A DNA stretch of 64,000 nucleotides, from contig NZ_CP028922.1 of NCBI RefSeq assembly GCF_003060825.1, positions 4,247,001 to 4,311,000 of the forward strand. Reading direction: 5' to 3'. This stretch comes from Paenibacillus sp. CAA11 (GTDB lineage Bacteria > Bacillota > Bacilli > Paenibacillales > Paenibacillaceae). Positions 35,320-43,674 of this stretch are shown here, piece by piece (the first letter of the stretch is position 1; each line of letters begins with the position of its first letter). The notes beneath the pieces are model-generated. The model was not told where the DNA came from and searched no databases. It saw nothing but the letters and a program-made list of their open reading frames with translations. The translations under genes and the position numbers were made by a program.

Positions 35320-36165
35320 TTAACGAAGCAATTGCAGAACGCCTTGTGGCTGTTGATTTGCTTGAGCCAACATTGCTTGAGCAGCTTGTTGAAGAATACC
35401 ATTCTTCGTGAACTCGGACATTTCTTTAGCCATGTCAACGTCACGAATACGGGATTCAGCAGCTTGAAGGTTCTCTGCAGTTGTTCCCAAGTTGTTGATT
35501 GTGTGTTCCAGACGGTTTTGAACAGCACCGAGGTCAGAACGCAGTGAAGATACAGCGTTGATAGCGGATTGAACCTTATCAAGGTTTTGGCTTGCTGTAG
35601 TATTCAATTCGTTAGCAGCAGAATTCCCGAGCTCTACAAGAGCTCCTGTGCCAAAGTTTACACCCAATGCAGTGTTAGTAGCAGACGAAAGGGAAAGAGC
35701 AATAGTTTCGCCGGAGTTAGCACCAACTTGGAAGGACAGAGTAGTTACAGATCCATCCAGCAATTTCTTAGTATTGAATTGAGTTTGGCCTGCGATGGAG
35801 CCGATTTGAGCAGAAAGCTGTTGAGCTTCTTTGTCAATTTTAGCAGCATCAGTAGTTGTCAAAGTTTCGTTCGCACCTTGTACATACAACTCAGCCATAC
35901 GTTGCAGCATAGCATGAGTTTCGTTCAGTGCACCTTCAGCCGTTTGGATCAGGGAGATACCATCAAGGGAGTTCTTGTTAGCTTGCTCCAGACCACGGAT
36001 TTGGTTACGCATTTTCTCGGAGATTGCCAGGCCAGCTGCATCGTCAGCTGCACGGTTAATTCTGTAACCGGAAGACAGCTTTTCCAAAGATTTGGATTGT
36101 GCACCGTTGTTGATAGACAGTTGACGTTGTGCATTGTAAGAAGAGATATTGTGGTTAATACGCAT
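35320..36165 (-). CDS. hag: Flagellin
   Basis: The 281-residue flagellin is close to B. subtilis Hag in length. It has conserved N-terminal D0/D1 helices (MRINHNISSYNAQRQLSINN; GYRINRAADDAAGLAISEKMR) and C-terminal helices (RIRDVDMAKEMSEFTKNGILQQ, then ANQQPQGVLQLLR, which FliS binds). The central domain is short and rich in Ser and Thr, offering O-glycosylation sites. The sigma-D promoter, CsrA hairpins and AAGGAGG site are all in the 5' leader. FlgM, CsrA, FliW and FliS, all in this window, should control its expression and export. Confidence 0.97.
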   Translation of the reverse strand: MRINHNISSYNAQRQLSINNGAQSKSLEKLSSGYRINRAADDAAGLAISEKMRNQIRGLEQANKNSLDGISLIQTAEGALNETHAMLQRMAELYVQGANETLTTTDAAKIDKEAQQLSAQIGSIAGQTQFNTKKLLDGSVTTLSFQVGANSGETIALSLSSATNTALGVNFGTGALVELGNSAANELNTTASQNLDKVQSAINAVSSLRSDLGAVQNRLEHTINNLGTTAENLQAAESRIRDVDMAKEMSEFTKNGILQQAAQAMLAQANQQPQGVLQLLR

Positions 36166-36170
36166 TGAAA

Positions 36171-36214
36171 ATTCCTCCTTGGAATGTATCGGTGATTAGC
36201 ATCCTTGCTTCACC
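36171..36214 (-). promoter_or_regulatory. Two CsrA-type hairpins in the hag leader
   Basis: On the minus strand, ATTCC-AAGGA-GGAAT (36171-36185) forms a hairpin whose loop is AAGGA and which contains the hag Shine-Dalgarno itself. Upstream, AGC-AAGGAT-GCT (36198-36209), extended by GGTG/CACC, shows a second AAGGA in a loop. CsrA binds ANGGA in loops, and the B. subtilis hag leader has two such sites. Translational repression by CsrA, relieved by FliW, is the inference. Confidence 0.8.
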
Positions 36215-36279
36215 CATGTATTAGGTTTATCATCCGTAGCTTACGGCCGTTATAGCTACTTCAGTAACCCTTAATTTAT

Positions 36280-36306
36280 ATATCGGACAAGTTGCTCTGA
36301 TGTTTA
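36280..36306 (-). promoter_or_regulatory. hag sigma-D promoter
   Basis: On the minus strand TAAA (36303-36306), 15 bp, then TCCGATAT (36280-36287): seven of eight bases of the sigma-D -10 GCCGATAT. It gives a leader of about 105 bases. Confidence 0.88.
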
Positions 36307-36333
36307 TAGCAATTTTGCATTTTATGAAAAAAA

Positions 36334-36570
36334 TCAGTCTTTTTTTGAGGATATAATTCTGCTCAAAATATTTGCTACATCTTCATCCAAGTTAACAGCG
36401 GATTTGTTTTGATCTTGAATCGCAAGATAGATTTCCTCTCGATATATGCTTATATCAGGGGGAGCTTCAATCCCTATTCGCACCTGATCACCGACAACGT
36501 CAATGACGGTTATAGAAATGTTGTCTCCAATATTAATTTTTTGTCCCTTATGCCGTGATAGGATAAGCAT
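36334..36570 (-). CDS. csrA: Carbon storage regulator CsrA
   Basis: A 78-residue dimeric RNA-binding protein that represses hag translation. It starts [16 protein letters not shown], exactly the family N-terminus, behind GAAGGAGG; a longer frame extending 99 bp into fliW is discarded. [22 protein letters not shown] is the conserved RNA-binding/dimer stretch. One base separates its start from the fliW stop, so FliW and CsrA are made together, as the partner-switch model requires. Confidence 0.97.
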   Translation of the reverse strand: MLILSRHKGQKINIGDNISITVIDVVGDQVRIGIEAPPDISIYREEIYLAIQDQNKSAVNLDEDVANILSRIISSKKD

Positions 36571-36571
36571 G

Positions 36572-37012
36572 CTACTCGCCTCCTTCGTCCTTACTAGTGA
36601 TGATAGAAAACCTAGTTGAATAACTAGCACTATCCATAATAATTTGAGCGGCCTTATTATTTTTCTCATTGATGATAATTGGAGCAGCTAAATTAATCGT
36701 AATATCTGTTGCTGATCTAACTGTTGTAATGGCCTTCACAGTAACATCTTCTTCACTGTTAATTTCCAACTCACGGATCCAATGTTCCTCAAGAACAAAG
36801 TCATACTCTTTGTTGAATTGAAAAGGATCAGCTAATACAAACGTCAAGTTAGGCTCCGTAACAGACTGCATATACTGGAACGAATTTTGTTCAAATTGAT
36901 TTACAATAATATATTTTCTTTCTTCAGCGAAGCCTAATATAGGACTTATAAAATTCACTACATCCTTCTCTTCGATATCTATATCCCCAAATCTAGAAGT
37001 ATTAACGAGCAT
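36572..37012 (-). CDS. fliW: Flagellar assembly factor FliW
   Basis: A 146-residue FliW that antagonises CsrA and binds flagellin, linking flagellin export to translation. Characteristic features are an N-terminal strand set ([23 protein letters not shown]) and the middle [26 protein letters not shown] precedes the ATG. Adjacent to csrA and downstream of yviE in Bacillus order. Confidence 0.95.
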   Translation of the reverse strand: MLVNTSRFGDIDIEEKDVVNFISPILGFAEERKYIIVNQFEQNSFQYMQSVTEPNLTFVLADPFQFNKEYDFVLEEHWIRELEINSEEDVTVKAITTVRSATDITINLAAPIIINEKNNKAAQIIMDSASYSTRFSIITSKDEGGE

Positions 37013-37086
37013 GATGTTCCTCCTCCATATTTATAAAGAGGTAGCTAATGAAACAATGTTCATCCGCTACCTCTGCAACACCATAT

Positions 37087-37662
37087 TTATACAGAACCAT
37101 CCAAGTTAGAGCCGATTGCTGTAGAAAAATGTATATAATTTTTTTGGGCTACATATATATTGAGCTGCCTAGCCGTATACTCAATCTCGGGCTCATTCAA
37201 TACAGGATCAAAGCTCACTCCCTTTGGAGTATAACTAATATCCATAGTGCCTGGCATATATTGAAATTGAACGTTATTAAAACTCGCCGGACCACGCAGT
37301 TCCATAGGATATTGTTTAAAGACAGCTTCTCTTGCAAGATCTGCAAAGACATTCCCTTTATTCTGGATCTGCATCATACGATCTCCCGCTTGGGCAATCT
37401 CTGCAATTCGCTGGCTCGCTATTGCGTGAGAGCTTTCTGCAATTCGATCCATCATTTCCAGCGAAGGTCCGTACCCTAAAGCAGACCAAGCTTTACTCTG
37501 ATCAATCTGCATCTCTCCCGACGTTGTTCGGATCTGCATATCGCCAGGCTGTTGATGCATATTGAGCTCGGCTTTAGGCTGTTCTATACTTAGTTTTCCA
37601 GGGGCAACATCCATTCCAATCTTAGTATAGCCTTGTTGAATTCTAATCTGAGGGATCTGCAT
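37087..37662 (-). CDS. YviE-like protein (DUF6470)
   Basis: A 191-residue protein of the YviE type found between flgL and fliW in Bacilli. The N-terminal half repeats short amphipathic segments beginning with M-Q-I or similar (MQIPQIRIQQ, MQIRTTSGEMQIDQS). A conserved middle follows (ARQ-free helix around SHAIASQRIAEIAQAGDRMMQI). No signal peptide. The function is not known; location within the flagellar cluster suggests an assembly role. AAGGAGG precedes the start. Confidence 0.85.
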   Translation of the reverse strand: MQIPQIRIQQGYTKIGMDVAPGKLSIEQPKAELNMHQQPGDMQIRTTSGEMQIDQSKAWSALGYGPSLEMMDRIAESSHAIASQRIAEIAQAGDRMMQIQNKGNVFADLAREAVFKQYPMELRGPASFNNVQFQYMPGTMDISYTPKGVSFDPVLNEPEIEYTARQLNIYVAQKNYIHFSTAIGSNLDGSV

Positions 37663-37678
37663 AGTCGCAAGTTCCTCC

Positions 37679-38572
37679 TTATCTCAGAAAATCAAGAAGG
37701 CTTGGCCGAATAATGCGAGCCATGGTATCTAAGGAAGCCTGATAGATACTCTCAGAAGTTTTAAGGTCTGTAATTGCTTTCGCCATATCAACGTCTTCAA
37801 CTTTGCCTTGCAGATCGGTATAGTTAATACTCAGGTCATCTAAACGACTCATTGTAAAAGTCAGTCGGTTTTGTTTGCCGCCAACTTCTGACTGTCTTGT
37901 GGTTAAGTTCTGAAGATTATTCTGAAGCTTTGAAATAGCAGCTTGAATGTCACTAGTATTATCAGCCATTAATGACTTTTTAAGCCCATCCACTACTTTA
38001 AACAGGCCGTTCGGATCTGAAAATTCACCAAATACTTTTGTTCCACTAAGATTCACGGGAATAGTGATTCCCGCTCCAATCTGGTACTCAACTTCCCCTT
38101 CATCTAGCTCATAAGACACATTAGCAGGATCTGCAGAAAAAGGAGTCTCATCTACTCTTTCGCCATTAAAAATATATTTCCCTTTAAATTGAGAGTTTCC
38201 AAGAGAGACTAGTTGGTTGTACAACTGTCCAACTTCTGACGCTATATTTTCTCTGGCATCCTTTGGAACGGTATCCGTTCCCCCTTGAACCGCAAGCTCA
38301 GACAAACGCTGAACGATTTGAGTCGCTTCATTAATTACGCTATCCGTGAACTGCATCCAAGAATCAGCATCTTCTGCATTTTCCGAGAACTGGTTTGTGG
38401 ATGAGATTTCCTGACGATAATGCAGCGCACTAGCCACTCCGACCGGGTTGTCCGAAGGACGATTCAATTGCCGATTCGTACTCAGCTGTTCCTGAGTTTT
38501 GTCCAACCTTTTATAGTTCCCTTGTAAATTAGTCATCAGATTCCGACTCATCATAGACTGAGTAATACGCAT
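37679..38572 (-). CDS. flgL: Flagellar hook-filament junction protein FlgL
   Basis: FlgL (HAP3, 297 residues) joins the hook to the filament via FlgK. N-terminal MRITQSMMSRNLMTNLQGNY with SNRQLNRPSDNPVGVA-like flagellin helices, and a C-terminal helix ending SIYQASLDTMARI, are typical. GGAGATG precedes the ATG. It follows flgK with a 13-bp gap. Confidence 0.96.
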   Translation of the reverse strand: MRITQSMMSRNLMTNLQGNYKRLDKTQEQLSTNRQLNRPSDNPVGVASALHYRQEISSTNQFSENAEDADSWMQFTDSVINEATQIVQRLSELAVQGGTDTVPKDARENIASEVGQLYNQLVSLGNSQFKGKYIFNGERVDETPFSADPANVSYELDEGEVEYQIGAGITIPVNLSGTKVFGEFSDPNGLFKVVDGLKKSLMADNTSDIQAAISKLQNNLQNLTTRQSEVGGKQNRLTFTMSRLDDLSINYTDLQGKVEDVDMAKAITDLKTSESIYQASLDTMARIIRPSLLDFLR

Positions 38573-38585
38573 ATTATTTCATCTC

Positions 38586-40160
38586 CTATCTACCGACAAC
38601 ACCCGTGCTGTTAATCAGCTTATCGAGCATTTCATCAACTGTAGTAATTAAACGTGCAGATGCGCTGTAAGCCTGTTGAAACTTAATCAAATTAGCCATT
38701 TCTTCATCCAGAGATACACTGCTTACGGATTGCCGTAAATTCTCCGCATGGTCCGCAAGCAAAGTTCCATTCTCAACCATTTTAGTCGCATGATCTGATT
38801 CAGACCCTAGCTGTGCAACAACGGATTGCATATAGCCTCCAAAAGTTGCCTCGTCTGTAATAGCCCCTTTGTTATTTAACGGGTCAAAGCTAAACTTTCG
38901 TTCCGCCAAACCAGCAATAAGTAAAGCCAGGTCTCCATTCCCTTGGAGAACTCTCTCTGTCGGAGTACCATTCACATTAATCTTCTCTGTCCGCATGGAG
39001 GCTGCAATGTTCGCAGCATCGTCCAGTATATTCTGATTCACCCGGATATTAGCCGCTGTAATCGTCGTGCTTCCATCAGAGGTTACGAAGAAATCTCCGC
39101 CAGTTTGTACTGGATTCTTCAAGGTATAACCTAATTTATGCAGTCCATTAAGCCCATTCACTTCATATTCCACCGATTGATCCAACATCTGTGGATTGTT
39201 AGCACTCATCACCGCATTTGGAATGATGACTCCGTTAGGAATAATCGTTCCCGCTGGAAGAGTAACCTTTACTTTCCCATTGGCAAGCGTATCAGCCATA
39301 ATGTTCAGCTGTTTGGTGTACTCAGCAACATGAACATCCCGAGAGTCAATATAACCGCGAATTTCACCCTGTGTTAAACCCGCAGCATTTGCTAGTGTAA
39401 ATGGCGTAGAATCCATGTTATCTACAACAACAACACCACCAAAAACAATTTGATAATCATTATCCGTGGTTTCAGAAACCTGCACATTGCCTAGTTCTGC
39501 GAGTTTATCAACAATCAAATCGCGCTGATCCCGAAGATCATTCGCATTATCCCCCAGCCCCTCAATTCGTCTGATCATCTGCGTTAACTCAGAGGCTTGA
39601 GTAATGTAATTATTTGCTTCAGAGATTTTCACGTTAACCCGTTCTGTCAAGTTATTCCCCAGTGTATCCAATTGGGTGGCCATGTGGTTAAACGTTTCTG
39701 TTAAAGCGAGCGCCTTTTGCTGGACAACCGTACGAGCGGACAAGTCTGTTGCACTCGGGTTTTTGCTTAGTTGCTGCCAAGCATTCCAAAACTCGGAGAT
39801 GGTCGTAGATATGCTGTCCTCTGACGGTTCATTAATAATCCCTTCAATGTTCCCCAGTGTCTCCTGCTTCATCTTCCATGTAGACAGGTCGGACGCCTGA
39901 TTGCGGTATTCAATATCAAGCAGAAAATCCCTTACGCGATTAATACTGGTTACTTCAACCCCCATGCCAAGCTGATTAGGGTTAGTAGACTTGGTAAGTC
40001 CCGGAAATTCAATTGGCCTTGCTGCTTCCATCTTAGCAACCTGCCGGGAATACCCCGGAGTATTTGCATTTGTTATGTTCTGACCAGTAGTGCTAATTGC
40101 CGTCTGTTGCGCAACAACACCACGCTTACCTATTTCAAGGTTATGAAAAGTAGAACGCAT
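38586..40160 (-). CDS. flgK: Flagellar hook-associated protein FlgK
   Basis: FlgK (HAP1, 524 residues) sits between hook and FlgL. The N-terminus carries the rod/hook signature (ALSTTGQNITNANTPGYSRQ region, here AISTTGQNITNANTPG, about 22-37) and the C-terminus the matching helix (SVSLDEEMANLIKFQQAYSASARLI). The central variable domain is intact. FlgN, its chaperone, is encoded just upstream. Confidence 0.97.
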   Translation of the reverse strand: MRSTFHNLEIGKRGVVAQQTAISTTGQNITNANTPGYSRQVAKMEAARPIEFPGLTKSTNPNQLGMGVEVTSINRVRDFLLDIEYRNQASDLSTWKMKQETLGNIEGIINEPSEDSISTTISEFWNAWQQLSKNPSATDLSARTVVQQKALALTETFNHMATQLDTLGNNLTERVNVKISEANNYITQASELTQMIRRIEGLGDNANDLRDQRDLIVDKLAELGNVQVSETTDNDYQIVFGGVVVVDNMDSTPFTLANAAGLTQGEIRGYIDSRDVHVAEYTKQLNIMADTLANGKVKVTLPAGTIIPNGVIIPNAVMSANNPQMLDQSVEYEVNGLNGLHKLGYTLKNPVQTGGDFFVTSDGSTTITAANIRVNQNILDDAANIAASMRTEKINVNGTPTERVLQGNGDLALLIAGLAERKFSFDPLNNKGAITDEATFGGYMQSVVAQLGSESDHATKMVENGTLLADHAENLRQSVSSVSLDEEMANLIKFQQAYSASARLITTVDEMLDKLINSTGVVGR

Positions 40161-40180
40161 CTTATTATTCTCCTCGCCCT

Positions 40181-40681
40181 CTATGCCTTTGTGTCAAAAT
40201 AGCTTCGATTTGGAACATCTTGCTTGGCTTTAGCCGGATTTTGATATAGCAAGCTGTCATCAGGATGACTAACAATTAAATTCAAAGAATAATCTATAAA
40301 GGAAATGGATTGTTCTGTCAGCTCTTTATTCATCGCGTTCAATTCCTTGAGAGCGAGCAATACATCCGATAATTCTCTCTGTTGTTCCAGGAGCTCCGCT
40401 TTCTCGTTCGTGTCAAAAACCAGTCTACTTAACTCTGTGACATTAAGCTTTAAAGCTGAGCGTATTCCCTTTTCTTTTAAAAAGTTATTAGAAGCCTTTA
40501 CTCTGTACTCATCAGCTTCGGCAATTTTTCTAAGTACTTTAGTTTCTCGATGCAATATACCTTGTAAACTAGCTATATCATTAACAATGACGACCTGTTT
40601 CTTTTCTTCACCAAGATGAATCAACTCTTTGTGCAACTCTGTCAACTGCTTCAGTGAATCAATAATTTGTCGGAAGCTCAC
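40181..40681 (-). CDS. flgN: FlgN-type flagellar export chaperone
   Basis: A 166-residue, helix-rich chaperone for FlgK and FlgL. Leucine-rich amphipathic helices cover most of the sequence (LKQLTELHKELIHLGEEKKQ at the start). The C-terminal 30 residues are polar. It overlaps the end of flgM by 4 bases (start/stop ATGA), so translation is coupled. Position between flgM and flgK fits B. subtilis yvyG. Confidence 0.9.
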   Translation of the reverse strand: MSFRQIIDSLKQLTELHKELIHLGEEKKQVVIVNDIASLQGILHRETKVLRKIAEADEYRVKASNNFLKEKGIRSALKLNVTELSRLVFDTNEKAELLEQQRELSDVLLALKELNAMNKELTEQSISFIDYSLNLIVSHPDDSLLYQNPAKAKQDVPNRSYFDTKA

Positions 40682-40968
40682 TTATTATCCTCCGAGGCAT
40701 CCGATACCATCGATCGGAAGTAGGGAGCAAGCTTCTCAACCAGCTTTCCAGTCTCCACATGGTAAGTGCCTGTAGACACCTGTCTTTTCAGTTCGGATAT
40801 ACGCTGAGCGCGATCAGTGTTATTTGTTTCTTGAAGCATTTGCATGCCTTCCCGAGAAATGGATACTTCATCTTTACGGCGGCTCTTCTTCTCCTCCGCT
40901 TGATTGTTCTCATTAGTACGTTGATAAGAATTTATCGCTCCAATGCGGTTGGTCTCGTTAATTCTCAT
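40678..40968 (-). CDS. flgM: Anti-sigma-D factor FlgM
   Basis: The 96-residue FlgM binds sigma-D until hook completion. N-terminal MRINETNRIGAINSYQ and a C-terminal helical region (DRAQRISELKRQVSTGTYHVETGKLVEKLAPYF) match the family. GAAGGTGAAG lies upstream. Driven by the sigma-D promoter at 41033-41059, which makes the expected autoregulatory loop. Confidence 0.95.
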   Translation of the reverse strand: MRINETNRIGAINSYQRTNENNQAEEKKSRRKDEVSISREGMQMLQETNNTDRAQRISELKRQVSTGTYHVETGKLVEKLAPYFRSMVSDASEDNK

Positions 40969-41032
40969 AACTTCACCTTCCTTGTTTCAAATAAGTAATA
41001 CATTTAAGTAATACCGATATTCATTACTACGT

Positions 41033-41059
41033 TTATCGGTACAAATTCAAACATTTTTA
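41033..41059 (-). promoter_or_regulatory. flgM sigma-D promoter
   Basis: Minus strand TAAA (41056-41059), 15 bp, then ACCGATAA (41033-41040), six of eight matches to GCCGATAT. It lies about 65 bp before flgM, matching the sigma-D promoter position of flgM in B. subtilis. Confidence 0.75.
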
Positions 41060-41079
41060 ATAGTGCTGTAGAAGCGGAT

Positions 41080-41487
41080 TTAATCTCTGCGGAATTTATC
41101 GACCGCCCCATAGGTATTAGAAGAAGCGTCTTTCTTCCTATGTCCGTCATCTTCCTGCGAAGCCGCTAATAATTCACGAGTGAGTCTCGTGCGGCAGCCA
41201 TCACACATTGTCCCCTCCCGAATGAGCACCCCGCAAACTTCACAAGGATACATCATATTCGGATTGTTTGCGATGGAAATCCGGCCTTCCTTGATGAACT
41301 TTGTAATTTGCTTTACTGATACTTCGGTAGCTTCCGATAGCTCGACAATAGTCGCGCCCTTTTGATCACGCAGGTATTTCTTACACTTCTCATATTCCAG
41401 CTCTATATCCTTAATGCAATTTCCACACAGCTCTTTAAAGTTTTTGGCATATAGTTTACCGCAGCGAGGACAATTATCTAAATTCAT
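41080..41487 (-). CDS. YvyF-like flagellar operon zinc-binding protein
   Basis: A 135-residue protein with two zinc-ribbon-like cysteine pairs: CPRCG...CGNC (6-23) and CEVCG...CDGC (about 82-98). Between them lies a helix-turn-helix-like segment (TIVELSEATEVSVKQITKFIKEGRI). Homologues (YvyF, TIGR03826) sit between comF and flgM in Bacilli; YvyF/FlgM-region proteins are described as regulatory but the exact role is unclear. ATGGAGG precedes the start. Confidence 0.85.
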   Translation of the reverse strand: MNLDNCPRCGKLYAKNFKELCGNCIKDIELEYEKCKKYLRDQKGATIVELSEATEVSVKQITKFIKEGRISIANNPNMMYPCEVCGVLIREGTMCDGCRTRLTRELLAASQEDDGHRKKDASSNTYGAVDKFRRD

Positions 41488-41565
41488 GTCTATACCTCCA
41501 TTTTGTCCTGAACAATAAGAATCAATCTATACTCAGATTACCTGATAGCCCTTAGCGCGTCCACC

Positions 41566-42702
41566 TTAATTCTCATCAAGAAGCCCCCGCATTTCACGTG
41601 TCAAAATCAGCTCAAGGGGCTTCCGTTTAACGTATTCAATCCACCCTGTATGGAGGAGATCCTCAGAGGCTTTGCGGACAAAATAAGCCGTTTTACCCAA
41701 GAGTATCGTCAGCTCCTTTAGCGGCAATCCTCCTCCTTGAGCACTGTAAATATAATGCTGCCCAAGGATATAGGTAACGGCTCTGCCGTCCTCATCTTCA
41801 ATCTGATTCAGCAGCTCTTGCAATTTCCACAGCTTCTTCTGCTTTGTCTTCAGATCGATTAACAGCTCCTGCTGCGCTATATATATCATATTAAAGAACA
41901 TTTCACAAAAAAAGGTTAGCTCCCCGTGATTGCGAGCATCCCCGCAAATTACGTAACTCTCTTGATAGGAGGCCTTATTCTTATACATAGTAGCCGATAA
42001 AGCGATACCCGTTAAGGAGTCCAGCTCATGAATAAGATGCAGGCTGCTGAAATACCGGGAGACAAAATCATTTCCCTGACGATCTGAACTCGAATGTGAC
42101 ATAAAAAAATGAATAACCGCTATTTTATAAAGGACCGGGGCCGGATAGTCATTAAGATAAGCCATAATTCTTGACGTATAACCAGGATCGCGCTCATGCT
42201 CCAGCGCAGAGTGTCTAAAATTAAACTTGTGATAGATGGCTATAAGCACATCAACCGCTTCCTCGATATCATATACCTTGGCATCCAAAGCCTGATAATA
42301 GGCTTGAACAATCTCGAAGTACCCTGCCCGATTAGGCTTGACCCGGTAACCTTCCAATTGTTCAATTGACTCTAAAATATCTGCGGGCGAAGAGGGGACC
42401 CCTGCCAAAGCTAATGTCCCCAATACCTCCTCAATGAGTTTGGTGCTGGAGTAGGCCTTGAATGCGGGTGCTGGAAGCTCCTTGTACAAGCGCTTAATGA
42501 TTTGGCTTCGATGTATAATTTGATCATGCAGCAAATCCAGAGCCGCATGATTGACATAAAAAGCTTCAAGCAGTTCTTCCCCAGAGTCGGCTTTAATCAG
42601 GAACGGTAATTTGACCGAGGAGTAACTATGGATTCTTCGGTTATATTCCTTCAAATATTCTTCATGACTGCGATTGTAATGTTCGAGCAGGGATTGATAC
42701 AA
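41566..42702 (-). CDS. Fic-fold protein with degenerate catalytic and inhibitory motifs
   Basis: The 378-residue protein has the layout of class II Fic AMP-transferases. An N-terminal region (KLPFLIKADSGEEL) comes first, then the segment holding the inhibitory helix (KLIEEVLGTLALAGVPSSPADI), the Fic core (KIAVIHFFMSHSSSDRQGNDFVSRYFSSLHLI), then ALSATMYKNKASYQESY and a C-terminal winged helix (LPLKELTILLGKTAYFVRKASEDLL). Active Fic proteins have HPFxxGNGR in the core; here it reads HSSSDRQGND. H and D remain, but PF, the phosphate-binding loop and the arginine are lost, with two extra residues. The inhibitory IEGV-type glutamate is also lost (LAGV). Start TTG 42702 behind GAGGTGA. A scaffold or DNA-binding role is possible. 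It sits between comFC and yvyF, where Bacillus has no such gene. Confidence 0.72.
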   Translation of the reverse strand: MYQSLLEHYNRSHEEYLKEYNRRIHSYSSVKLPFLIKADSGEELLEAFYVNHAALDLLHDQIIHRSQIIKRLYKELPAPAFKAYSSTKLIEEVLGTLALAGVPSSPADILESIEQLEGYRVKPNRAGYFEIVQAYYQALDAKVYDIEEAVDVLIAIYHKFNFRHSALEHERDPGYTSRIMAYLNDYPAPVLYKIAVIHFFMSHSSSDRQGNDFVSRYFSSLHLIHELDSLTGIALSATMYKNKASYQESYVICGDARNHGELTFFCEMFFNMIYIAQQELLIDLKTKQKKLWKLQELLNQIEDEDGRAVTYILGQHYIYSAQGGGLPLKELTILLGKTAYFVRKASEDLLHTGWIEYVKRKPLELILTREMRGLLDEN

Positions 42703-42822
42703 ATCTGTTCACCTCGCATAGGACCTTTCGGCTAAATATAATTCACTTTTCTATATCGGTTGGCCTAATAAAAACAATGAGAGTTTTAGCTAGCATCTAT
42801 GTAAAAGATCACACATTAAGCT

Positions 42823-43674
42823 CTAAGATCGAGCCCAGGTTATACTATATACTTCAATGGAACAGCAGGCCTTCTCGCCCAGCTGCTGTAATACAGCCGA
42901 ACAGGCACTGGCTGTACTGCCCGTCGTATAGATATCGTCAACCAAAACGATTCGCAAAGGAGCAGGCATAGATGGAACGGATAGGGGGTCACGCTGGCGG
43001 GACAAATACCTGCTCTGAACGAGTAAAGCCCTCATCATTCCCTCCGCATCTGCGCTTGCTCGAAAGGCAGCCTTCATATTTAACAGCCGTTCTCCCCGGC
43101 TTTTCATGCTCTGCTTCTCCGTATCCCGCGTGCGTTCCAGCAAAGCACACAGCGGGGCTTTGGCCCGAAGGGCTACCTCAGCCGCCATAGCCTCTGCTTG
43201 ATTAAAGCCCCGTTCCAGAAGGCGTGAAGGGCTGACGGGCACGAAGGTTACTGCGTCTGCACTCCAACTGCTTCTCCGCCTGCCCTGTCCACCCCAGGTA
43301 TACATTTCCTCAGCCAGCAGACCATAAGCCTCACCTGTCATCCGGGCTAAGAGCGGCGCCAAGGACTCCCGGCCACGATACTTATACTGGGCCAGCCATT
43401 CGCGCATGACCGGGGAATACATGACAGCACTGCGGCTGAGCGTAAAGGCCCTATGCTGCGCTGCGCTCGGCCGGCTGCAATCCGGGCAGCCTGTAGCCCG
43501 GCCGCACACCTTGCATCTCGGCTCTCTGATCCAAGGGATGGCGTGGTAGCAAGCTTCGCATAGCTCGGGGTAACGCCGATGGACAGCACGTGATCGCTTC
43601 CCGCAGGCAAGACAAGTGATCCCCGGAGGTGCAAGCAACCCGTTCAGCTTAGAGATCCAGCCACCGCCTATCAC
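42823..43674 (-). CDS. comFC: ComFC phosphoribosyltransferase-like competence protein
   Basis: A 283-residue ComF/GntX-family protein needed for DNA uptake. The N-terminal cysteine cluster (CLACGK, CEACY, CKVCG, CPDC, about 21-67) probably binds zinc. The PRTase signature VDDIYTTGST (about 250-259) and FNQAEAMA follow. It works with the ComFA helicase. Its start overlaps the comFA stop by 4 bases. Confidence 0.93.
   Translation of the reverse strand: MIGGGWISKLNGLLAPPGITCLACGKRSRAVHRRYPELCEACYHAIPWIREPRCKVCGRATGCPDCSRPSAAQHRAFTLSRSAVMYSPVMREWLAQYKYRGRESLAPLLARMTGEAYGLLAEEMYTWGGQGRRRSSWSADAVTFVPVSPSRLLERGFNQAEAMAAEVALRAKAPLCALLERTRDTEKQSMKSRGERLLNMKAAFRASADAEGMMRALLVQSRYLSRQRDPLSVPSMPAPLRIVLVDDIYTTGSTASACSAVLQQLGEKACCSIEVYSITWARS

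Noticed and set aside
36334-36669. Longer csrA start 99 bp upstream inside fliW
   Set aside because: The added residues are not CsrA-like, and the canonical [10 protein letters not shown] start has a strong ribosome site.
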